Shown here: positions 5,858 through 11,465 of the stretch, in pieces
How positions within the stretch are numbered: position 1 is the stretch's first letter
Layout: each line of letters starts with the position of its first letter
Source: DASQGA01 sp035535315
Lineage (GTDB): Bacteria; Actinomycetota; Thermoleophilia; Gaiellales; Gaiellaceae
Reading direction: 5' to 3'
Length of the DNA: 11,465 bases
NCBI GenBank assembly: GCA_035535315.1
Contig: DATLQD010000009.1
Location: 1-11,465, forward strand
Made by a program: the position numbers and the translations under genes
Notes under the pieces: model-generated
The model's input: the letters and a program-made list of their open reading frames with translations, nothing else
The model's database searches: none
What the model was told of the DNA's origin: nothing

Positions 5858-6889
5858 ATGAGCCGCTATCTCGTCACCGGATGCGCCGGCTTTATCGGCT
5901 CCCACCTCGCGCACGATCTCCTCGAACGAGGCGACGACGTGATCGGCATCGACTCGTTCACCGACTATTACCCGCGGAGCTTGAAGGAATCGAACGCCGC
6001 CCGCGCGAGCGGCCGACCAGGCTTCTCGCTTCGTGAGGTCGACCTCGTCGAAGCGGAGCTCGAACCGTTGCTCGATGGAGTGGACGGCGTCTTCCACCTC
6101 GCCGCCCAACCTGGAGTGCGCGGGAGCTGGGGAGATGGCTTCGGCGTTTATCTACGCGACAACGTCCTTGCGACGCAGCGCCTTTTCCAGGCGATCTCCG
6201 GCGCCGGGATCCGCGTCGTCATGGCCTCGACCTCCTCGATCTATGGGAACGCGGAGCGCTATCCGACGCGAGAGGACATCTCGCTCAGCCCGATCTCTCC
6301 GTACGGCGTCACGAAGCTCGCATGCGAGCGGCTCGCTCAGTGCTACGCCGAGTGCTTCGGGCTGAACGCGGTCGCGCTGCGGTACTTCACCGTTTACGGA
6401 CCATCACAGCGGCCCGACATGGCGTTCGCGCGCATCACTGCTGCGCTCGTGAAGGGCGAATCCTTCACGGTCTACGGCACCGGCGAGCAGTCGCGCGACT
6501 TCACCTACGTCGGCGACGCGGTCAGCGCCACGATCGCAGCGATGGAGCACGCGGCCGCCGGCCGGGTCTACAACGTCGGTGGCGGGAGTGAGGCCTCGCT
6601 CAGGGCGGTGATCGCGATTTTCGAGCATCTGAGCAGCCGCACGCTGGATGTGCGCTACACGGAGGCCGCGGCCGGCGACGTTCGCCGGACGGCCGCCGAC
6701 ACGACCAGGATCCGAAGTGAAGTCGGCTGGGAGCCGAAGACGTCGCTCGAGGCCGGTCTGGCGGCGCAGCTCGCCGATGCGTTCGAGCGCGCGGGTGACG
6801 ACGCCGGCAGGGCGTCTCTCCTCGAGATGCTTAGCCCGGGCGAGAACAATGCAGCCACGGGGCAGCCCCGCCGGAGCCCGGCGGAGTGA
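5858..6889 (+). CDS. Extended-SDR NAD-dependent nucleotide-sugar epimerase (UDP-glucuronate/UDP-glucose 4-epimerase type)
   Basis: The protein begins with the Rossmann motif TGCAGFIGSHL (G8, G11, G14) and an acidic D32 that binds the NAD ribose. The catalytic set is S126 (in STSSIYG), Y149 and K153 (YGVTK). RYFTVYGPSQRPDMAF (175-190) is characteristic of UDP-glucuronate 4-epimerases and related sugar epimerases, and SRDFTYVGDAV (212-222) is the usual substrate-domain motif. It acts in the cytoplasm and would interconvert UDP-sugars or related activated sugars for surface polysaccharide synthesis. The length of 343 is usual for the family, with a 20-residue variable tail. The start ATG has no strong ribosome binding site; the short gap after the phosphoesterase suggests one transcript. 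Exact substrate (UDP-GlcA, UDP-Glc or dTDP-sugar) cannot be set from motifs alone. Confidence 0.92.
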   Translation: MSRYLVTGCAGFIGSHLAHDLLERGDDVIGIDSFTDYYPRSLKESNAARASGRPGFSLREVDLVEAELEPLLDGVDGVFHLAAQPGVRGSWGDGFGVYLRDNVLATQRLFQAISGAGIRVVMASTSSIYGNAERYPTREDISLSPISPYGVTKLACERLAQCYAECFGLNAVALRYFTVYGPSQRPDMAFARITAALVKGESFTVYGTGEQSRDFTYVGDAVSATIAAMEHAAAGRVYNVGGGSEASLRAVIAIFEHLSSRTLDVRYTEAAAGDVRRTAADTTRIRSEVGWEPKTSLEAGLAAQLADAFERAGDDAGRASLLEMLSPGENNAATGQPRRSPAE

Positions 6890-6908
6890 TGAGGCTCTCC
6901 CTCATCGC
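6886..6908 (+). terminator. Hairpin overlapping the epimerase stop codon
   Basis: A perfect GATGAGG/CCTCATC stem (6888-6894 with 6900-6906, 5-base loop) extends by T6887-G6907 and G6886-C6908 to 9 bp. It starts within the last codons of the epimerase, so the TGA stop is inside the stem. No T-run follows. It also faces the end of the convergent membrane-protein gene 38 bases away. Confidence 0.45.
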
Positions 6909-6945
6909 CTGCACCCGCCGGCCTCCACGACCGAGAGGCAGGATG

Positions 6946-7191
6946 CTAGAGAGCCCAGTAGACCACGAGAAAGCCGAGCAGGGTCCCGACCGGAATCATC
7001 GTTCCCACGAGCGCGATCTGAAGGCGGCGATGAACGAGGAGCCGCGCGAGCGGTCCGACCGGGATCGCCGAGGGCGGTATGGCCGAAAGGCCCAGGAGGA
7101 GCAGGGAGACGGCGAGCGCGGCAAACAGAAAGGGCAGGCCCGCCTCGACAGCCTCCTTGAGCTCGGAGTAGTGGTTTCCGGCGGCGAGCAT
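6946..7191 (-). CDS. Small two-helix membrane protein of unknown function (81 residues)
   Basis: The frame encodes a short amphipathic start (NHYSELKEAVEAG), a first hydrophobic helix (about 19-39, with FLFAALAVSLLLLGL), a Pro-containing turn, a basic loop (ARLLVHRRLQ) and a second hydrophobic helix (about 60-79). The positive loop suggests that both ends face outward or that the loop lies in the cytoplasm. The antisense frame on the plus strand is Arg/Glu-rich nonsense, which supports this strand. The ATG at 7191 overlaps the TGA of a short upstream frame by one base (TGATG); a GTG one codon earlier is an alternative start. No family recognised. It lies between the epimerase and the Wzz-like gene and could be part of the envelope locus, but it is on the opposite strand. 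Confidence 0.6.
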   Translation of the reverse strand: MLAAGNHYSELKEAVEAGLPFLFAALAVSLLLLGLSAIPPSAIPVGPLARLLVHRRLQIALVGTMIPVGTLLGFLVVYWAL

Positions 7192-7304
7192 CACCGCCCG
7201 CCGGGAAATCGCTCGAGTAGAGCCTCGCTCATCTCTTCGCCAAGCTTAATCGCCCCGGCGCTCCGGACGACTCGACCGGCGAGGGAACTGCCACGCGATC
7301 GCAA
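7191..7304 (-). CDS. Possible micro-ORF coupled to the small membrane protein
   Basis: A 37-codon frame can be read from TTG at 7304, or 13 codons from ATG at 7232, ending in TGA that shares one base with the next ATG. The predicted peptide ends in KLGEEMSEALLERFPGGR, which looks protein-like. The one-base stop/start overlap is typical of translational coupling. Neither start has a clear ribosome binding site, and a frameshifted N-terminus of the next gene cannot be excluded. Confidence 0.3.
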   Translation of the reverse strand: MRSRGSSLAGRVVRSAGAIKLGEEMSEALLERFPGGR

Positions 7305-7313
7305 AGCTATACC

Positions 7314-7319
7314 TAGGCT
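7314..7319 (+). promoter_or_regulatory. Probable leaderless -10 box of the Wzz-like gene
   Basis: TAGGCT ends 6 bases before the GTG at 7326. With the usual 6-7 base spacing, transcription would begin at or next to the GTG, giving a leaderless mRNA, which fits the absence of a Shine-Dalgarno site. On the other strand TATAGC (complement of 7306-7311) could be a -10 for the divergent membrane-protein gene, so about 20 bases may serve both. Confidence 0.4.
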
Positions 7320-7325
7320 GTACTC

Positions 7326-8783
7326 GTGAACCACGCGGTTGCCTCACCCGATCCGGGCAGCGGGCGAGGGGCGCTCGGACGAGCTGACTTCCTCGACGCG
7401 GCCAAGCGATGGTGGTGGCTGCTCCTCGTCGCTGCCGTCCTGGCGGGCGGGATGGCGTATGTCGTCACGTCCGGCGTCCCGCCCAGGTACGAGGCTGAGA
7501 CGCGTCTCCTCGTCGGGCCTGTCAGCGGGGACAAAGACACGCTGACGGCGGCCGGCCAGCTCTCCCAGACGTACGCCGCACTGGTGACGAGCGAGCTGGT
7601 ACTCGCCGCCACCAAGAAGGAGACGGGCCTGACGCTCTCACTCTCCCGGCTACGGTCGAAGATCGACGTCAACGCGAACGATGTGACGCGGATCCTGACC
7701 ATCCGCGTCAGCGACGGGGACCCGGACGTCGCGGCGACGCTCGCGAACACGCTCGCCAACGAACTTGCGGTCTTCGTCAAAAAGGGACTCGGGCCGTCCG
7801 CCGGCGGCGCCTCCACCGGAACGACTCCCAGTACCGACACGGGTCCGACGACGACCGGGGGACAGAACGGTGGGACACAGTCCACCAATGCTCAGGCCTC
7901 TGCGGCGCTCGCGAGCCAGGTGCAGGTCATCGACAAGGCCATTCCGGCGAGCAAGCCCGTGGGTGCCGCGACGTACCTGATCGTGCCGGGGGCCGCCATC
8001 GCCGGCGTCATCGGCGCGCTTGCGCTCCTCGTGGCGCTCGACCTGCTCGGAAGCGGCGTGCGGGACCGGGAGGAGCTCTCCCGTCTCGCCGACGTCGACG
8101 TGCTCGGCTGTGTCGACAGCCGCCGTGGGTTCTGGCGCGGAAACCGCGACGGTTCGCCGCTCATCGTCGTCCGCGAACCGGAGCAGTCAGCGGCGGTCGC
8201 GTACCGACTCCTCGCGACGACGATCGAGAGTGCCCAAGGCGATGAGCCGCTCCGTAGCTTGCTCATCGCAAACACCGAGCGCGGCGATGGCGCCGGCGAG
8301 CTCGCCGCGAACCTCGCCGCGGTCGCCGCGAGCGGAGATGCGCGCGTCACGCTCGTCGACTTCAGCGACGAGCATGAGATCGGCCGCCTCTTCGGCGTGA
8401 ACGGCGCCCTCTCGAAGCGAGGGCTCACCACCAGGGCACGACCGATCCGCCATGGCAAGGACATGATCGACCGCTTCCGCCTTGTCGAGAACCGCGACAT
8501 CCTGCTCGCTCTGCCGCGAGACCGCGGACGTCAGCTCGACCGGGAAGAGGCTGAAGCGCTGCTCGCCTTCCTGCTCGAGCAGACGGATCGCGTCATCCTC
8601 ACGGCTCCACCCGTCGACCGCTCCCCCAACACACTGGTGTGGGCGCAGGTCGCGGACGCCACGGTGCTCGTCGCTCAGACCGGCCGCACCAACCGGAACA
8701 AGATCGGACCGGCGGTGGAGACGCTCCGCATGATCCAGGCCAACCTTCTCGGGGCGGTCCTGAGGGACCAAGGGTCGGCCTGA
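7326..8783 (+). CDS. Wzz-type polysaccharide chain-length protein fused to a degenerate BY-kinase/CpsD-like domain
   Basis: Layout of the 485 residues: short cytoplasmic tail, first membrane helix (29-48, preceded by KRWWW), periplasmic Wzz-type part (about 50-210), a Gly/Ser/Thr-rich linker-like insert (154-190), second helix (216-240) after the Pro-containing PASKPVGAATYLIVPG typical of Wzz proteins, then a cytoplasmic domain (260-485) with the fold pattern of bacterial tyrosine kinases (CpsD/Wzc). The kinase motifs are eroded. The P-loop region reads ERGDGAGELAANLA (318-331), without the Lys and Ser/Thr of GKS/T. Walker A' keeps D345 in VTLVDFSD. Walker B is VILTAPPV (423-430), without the DxxP aspartate. 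There is no Tyr-rich tail. It probably sets polysaccharide length or stabilises the export complex without autophosphorylation. GTG start, no Shine-Dalgarno, apparent leaderless promoter. First gene of a tight run of three. Confidence 0.85.
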   Translation: MNHAVASPDPGSGRGALGRADFLDAAKRWWWLLLVAAVLAGGMAYVVTSGVPPRYEAETRLLVGPVSGDKDTLTAAGQLSQTYAALVTSELVLAATKKETGLTLSLSRLRSKIDVNANDVTRILTIRVSDGDPDVAATLANTLANELAVFVKKGLGPSAGGASTGTTPSTDTGPTTTGGQNGGTQSTNAQASAALASQVQVIDKAIPASKPVGAATYLIVPGAAIAGVIGALALLVALDLLGSGVRDREELSRLADVDVLGCVDSRRGFWRGNRDGSPLIVVREPEQSAAVAYRLLATTIESAQGDEPLRSLLIANTERGDGAGELAANLAAVAASGDARVTLVDFSDEHEIGRLFGVNGALSKRGLTTRARPIRHGKDMIDRFRLVENRDILLALPRDRGRQLDREEAEALLAFLLEQTDRVILTAPPVDRSPNTLVWAQVADATVLVAQTGRTNRNKIGPAVETLRMIQANLLGAVLRDQGSA

Positions 8784-8809
8784 TCCACGTCGCCAGTCCG
8801 ACAGGGTCC

Positions 8810-10504
8810 GTGCTCGAAGGCACGCTCGGGACGAGCTTCGTGCCGGGGAGCAACCTCAAGGGCGACCTGGCCGGCGCGAACTGGTGGTACCTCCTCCCAT
8901 CGCTCGAGGCAGAGCGAGTCGTTTGCCTCGGCGTTCCGTCCCGCGCTGCGCTCTCGACGCTCTCGCGCGCGTCAAAAGAGGTCGTCGTCTGCGCGGCGGC
9001 GAGCCGCTCTCGAGGGCTCAAGAAGCTCGAGCGCGCCTTCCCTGGTATTCGAGTAGCTCGGGTCGCCCGTGGTCAGGGCCTGCCTCTTCCCGATGGCTGC
9101 GCCGACGTTGTCGCGATTGTCGGCCGGGCGTGGGCGAGACAGATCGGCCGCAATCCGATTCTTCTCGACCACGTGGCCAGGACTCTGCGGCCCGGGGGAA
9201 CGGTGTACGTCGAGCTCGATCGCGTAGCAGGCAGCCGCGGCCGGCGGGCGATCGTGGAACGCTTCGGACAGCCGCTTCTGCTCTGGCTGGGGCCGGCGAC
9301 CGGCGAAGTTCGGACCGCGGCTCCCGCGGACCAGCTCTCCGCGGTTTCCTACCTCGAGCACAGGTGGCTCCGCCGTCCAGTCTCCCGGCAGATCCTCCGC
9401 CACCCTGGGCGCTTCGCGAAGCGTCACCCGCTCGCAGTACGGTTGGCCGGGCGGCGAGGCATCGTAGTCGGCGTACCGTCTGATCGGACGACCGGGCAAC
9501 AGCCGCCACCCTTGCCCGGTGCGCTCGCAGGGCGCGCGGAGATCGGCCTGGACGGTCGCAACTGGGCCTTCTCGGCTCCGGGTGCGTACAACTCGCAGAA
9601 GGTCCTCTATCTCCTCTTCGACCGGCAAGGGGAGCGGCCGGAATACGTCGTGAAGATGACCCGCGATCCGGCGTTCAACGGGCGTCTCGAGAACGAGTGG
9701 CGCGCTCTGACGCTTTTGGCGGAGCAAGGCATAGGAGACGTGGAGACACTCCCACGGCCCACGTTCCTCGGCCGGAACGCGGGCCTGGCCGTGCTCGGGG
9801 AGACCGCCGTCGGCGGGGCACCGTTCCTCGAGCGAACGGAGGCGACTGCACAATGCCCCCACGCCCTCAACGCCGTCGAATGGCTCGTCGACCTCGCAGG
9901 TGCAACCGCGGGCCGGCCGGTCGGCGCCGCAGAGGCCGCGGCTGCGCTCGGGATGCTTCGCGACCGCTTCCACGAGCTCTACACCCCCGATCCCGGGCTC
10001 CGCAGCTTCCTCGGTGACCAGATCGACCACGTAGCCGCAAGCGCGTCGGAGTTCCCGCTCGTCTTCCAGCATGGCGATCCCGGGTGCTGGAACCTCGTGG
10101 TCACTCAATCGGGACGCCTGGGCTTCCTCGACTGGGAAGCCGCGGAGCCGAACGGCATGCCGCTCTGGGACCTCTTCTACTTCCTCCGGAGCTACGGCGT
10201 GGCCGTGTCGCGCGCGGCGGGCACGCACGATACGACCGAGAGCTTCGTCCGCCACTACCTCGAAGAATCCGACCTCGGTGTGATCCTCGTCGACGCGGTC
10301 AGGTTGGTCTGCGAGCGAACGCGGTTGGACCCCGGCCTGGTCGAGCCGCTCTTCTACACCTGCTGGATGCACCGGGCGCTGAAGGAGGCCACCCGCCTAC
10401 CGCCGAACCGGCTCGAGAGCGGAACCTACGTCCGTCTCCTTCGCCTGTGCGCCGCCCGTCGCGACGCCCCTGGTCTGCGGCGCCTCTTCTCACTCTCCCT
10501 CTGA
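8810..10504 (+). CDS. Fusion of a methyltransferase-like domain with an aminoglycoside-phosphotransferase-like kinase domain
   Basis: The first part (about 1-220) resembles a class I SAM methyltransferase: RVVCLGVPS (36-44) at the place of motif I but without the GxGxG loop, LPLPDGCADVVAIVG (91-105), and HVARTLRPGGTVYVEL (121-136), the usual post-core motif. SAM binding is therefore doubtful. The second part (about 240-564) is an APH/choline-kinase-like domain: K282 in VVKMTRD, E294 or E296 in the next helix, the catalytic loop FQHGDPGCWNLVV (D423, N428) and metal Asp D441 in GFLDWE, followed by WDLFYFLRSYG. The kinase centre is intact. A small-molecule or sugar phosphotransferase role in the polysaccharide locus is inference; antibiotic resistance is not indicated. 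The start is uncertain: GTG 8810 has AGGG only 3 bases away, while CTG 8780, overlapping the upstream stop, has AAGGG at 5 bases and would add 10 residues. 564 residues from GTG. Confidence 0.8.
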   Translation: MLEGTLGTSFVPGSNLKGDLAGANWWYLLPSLEAERVVCLGVPSRAALSTLSRASKEVVVCAAASRSRGLKKLERAFPGIRVARVARGQGLPLPDGCADVVAIVGRAWARQIGRNPILLDHVARTLRPGGTVYVELDRVAGSRGRRAIVERFGQPLLLWLGPATGEVRTAAPADQLSAVSYLEHRWLRRPVSRQILRHPGRFAKRHPLAVRLAGRRGIVVGVPSDRTTGQQPPPLPGALAGRAEIGLDGRNWAFSAPGAYNSQKVLYLLFDRQGERPEYVVKMTRDPAFNGRLENEWRALTLLAEQGIGDVETLPRPTFLGRNAGLAVLGETAVGGAPFLERTEATAQCPHALNAVEWLVDLAGATAGRPVGAAEAAAALGMLRDRFHELYTPDPGLRSFLGDQIDHVAASASEFPLVFQHGDPGCWNLVVTQSGRLGFLDWEAAEPNGMPLWDLFYFLRSYGVAVSRAAGTHDTTESFVRHYLEESDLGVILVDAVRLVCERTRLDPGLVEPLFYTCWMHRALKEATRLPPNRLESGTYVRLLRLCAARRDAPGLRRLFSLSL

Positions 10505-10517
10505 CGAGGCCGGAACC

Positions 10518-11465
10518 GTGAGGATCCTCATCTGTACGCTCGAGGCACCGCTTCCACCACCGAACGGGCTTCGCCTCATGGTCTCCGCCCTCGTGCGGGA
10601 GCTACGGCGCGAGCACGACGTTCGTATCGTCGGCTTTCGCGCGCCCGACCAGAAAGAGGGTGCGGACGATGGATTCATGCGCCTCCTGCCGCGCCCGAAT
10701 CCGAGCCCAGTCAGCGATGTGGCCTGGCTCCTCCGGGCCGCGGCGAGGCGCCGACCGCTCCACGCCGACCTAATCGCTGGGCGCATCGCCGGGCCGCTCT
10801 TCGAGGAGATCGAGCGCTTTCGACCGGACGTCGTCCACGTCGCGTCGGGGCGACTCGCCGGGCTTGGGAAGCTGCTCTCGGGGCGCCCATCCGTGCTCGC
10901 GGCGCTCGACGCCTGGCATCTGAACGTGGAGGCCCGAGCCCTCTTGGCAGGCGGGGTCCGGCGCCGGCTGCTTCTCGGCGAAGCCGCCCGCGTCCGCCGC
11001 TTCGAAGCGGCCGAATACCCGCGCTTCCCCCGGATCGTGGTCGTCAGCGACGCCGACCGGGAGGCGCTTTTGGCGGTTGACCATCGCCTCCCGATCAGCG
11101 TCATCCCCAACGGCGTCGATGTCGAGGCTTACGCGCCGGACCCGGCGGCCGTCCGGGACCCGGACCGGATCGTGTTCACCGGGGTCATGAGCTATGCGCC
11201 GAACGTGTCGGCGGCCGAGCTTCTGGCAAAGCGCGTCTACCCGCGAGTCCGGGCCGCCCGGCCCTCGGCCCGGCTTGCGATCGTGGGGCGCTCGCCGGCG
11301 CCACGAGTGTCTGCACTCGCAGGCCCGGGAGTGGAGGTCACGGGCGAGGTTCCCGACATCCGTCCGTGGCTGACCTCGAGCCGGGTGTACGCATGCCCGA
11401 TGGTCAGCGGCACGGGTATCAAAAACAAGCTCCTCGAGGCTATGGCCAGCGGGCTTCCCTGTGTC
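10518..11465 (+). CDS. GT4-type glycosyltransferase, C-terminus cut by window edge
   Basis: I translated this open frame from GTG 10518; 316 residues are visible and the frame is open at the edge. The N-terminal domain starts with MRILICTLEAPLPPPNGLR, a GT-B acceptor-side Gly-rich loop after the first strand, and contains PDVVHVAS (103-110). The donor-side domain begins near VVVSDADRE and SVIPNGVDVEAY (the NGVD motif), followed by IVFTGVMSYAPN, LAIVGRSP, VTGEVPDIRPWL and GTGIKNKLLEAMASGLP, the usual nucleotide-sugar-binding stretch of retaining GT4 enzymes. The pattern is close to the PEP-CTERM-type sugar transferases. It would transfer a sugar from a nucleotide donor during exopolysaccharide assembly at the inner membrane face. 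GAGG lies 8 bases before the GTG, and the gene starts 13 bases after the fusion gene, so they are one operon. Confidence 0.9.
   Translation, partial: MRILICTLEAPLPPPNGLRLMVSALVRELRREHDVRIVGFRAPDQKEGADDGFMRLLPRPNPSPVSDVAWLLRAAARRRPLHADLIAGRIAGPLFEEIERFRPDVVHVASGRLAGLGKLLSGRPSVLAALDAWHLNVEARALLAGGVRRRLLLGEAARVRRFEAAEYPRFPRIVVVSDADREALLAVDHRLPISVIPNGVDVEAYAPDPAAVRDPDRIVFTGVMSYAPNVSAAELLAKRVYPRVRAARPSARLAIVGRSPAPRVSALAGPGVEVTGEVPDIRPWLTSSRVYACPMVSGTGIKNKLLEAMASGLPCV

Noticed and set aside
6886..7329. Plus-strand open frame of 147 codons after the epimerase
   Set aside because: The product is rich in Arg, Glu and Gly and lacks hydrophobic structure, while the opposite strand encodes a convincing two-helix membrane protein.
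8639..8809. N-terminal extension of the fusion gene back to GTG 8639
   Set aside because: The 57 residues overlap the end of the Wzz-like gene and read as low-complexity Arg/Gly/Pro sequence.
8972..10372. Minus-strand open frame of 466 codons
   Set aside because: It is fully antisense to the methyltransferase-like/APH fusion, whose catalytic motifs are clear; the antisense frame has no domain-like motifs and is an effect of high GC.
9600..10504. Aminoglycoside resistance gene
   Set aside because: The APH-type fold is shared by many small-molecule kinases; the fusion and polysaccharide context do not indicate resistance.

Overview
The window is GC-rich bacterial DNA, densely packed with genes on both strands. 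Several features point to an actinobacterium, most likely the Thermoleophilia (Gaiellales/Solirubrobacterales-type soil lineages): many GTG/TTG starts, at least two genes with a -10-like hexamer directly before the start codon and no Shine-Dalgarno site (leaderless style), a class III nucleotide cyclase of the actinobacterial non-canonical type, and an exopolysaccharide locus with a degenerate Wzz/CpsD-like protein. No ribosomal RNA, tRNA, CRISPR array, insertion sequence or integrase was found. The taxonomic call is inference.

Left part (1-3487). A secreted Asp-box (BNR/sialidase-like) protein runs off the left edge on the minus strand. It is followed by a 343-base divergent intergenic region rich in inverted repeats, including a nearly perfect three-way-junction fold (1513-1587). 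Then come a small plus-strand protein of unknown function, a large nested hairpin acting as a presumed shared terminator (1926-1979), a 65-residue zinc-ribbon-like protein (minus), and a TIGR02391/Hypoth_ymh family protein (minus).

Middle (3488-6908). A membrane-anchored class III nucleotide cyclase with an extracytoplasmic Cys-containing domain (minus) is divergent from an exported purple-acid-phosphatase-like metallophosphoesterase (plus). The latter is followed after 16 bases by an extended-SDR nucleotide-sugar epimerase. A 9-bp hairpin that begins at the epimerase stop codon closes this pair.

Right part (6946-11465). A small two-helix membrane protein (minus), perhaps preceded by a translationally coupled micro-ORF, is divergent from a tight plus-strand run: Wzz-like chain-length protein with a degenerate tyrosine-kinase-type ATPase domain, a methyltransferase-like/aminoglycoside-phosphotransferase-like fusion, and a GT4 glycosyltransferase cut by the right edge. 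Together with the epimerase these look like the start of a cell-surface polysaccharide locus: the epimerase would supply sugar nucleotides, the glycosyltransferase would assemble the chain, and the Wzz-like protein would control length or export. The fusion protein has no obvious textbook role there.

The most unusual items are the structured intergenic region 1389-1587, the cyclase with both base-specifying positions changed, the Wzz-linked ATPase domain that has lost its P-loop lysine, and the methyltransferase-like/APH fusion.
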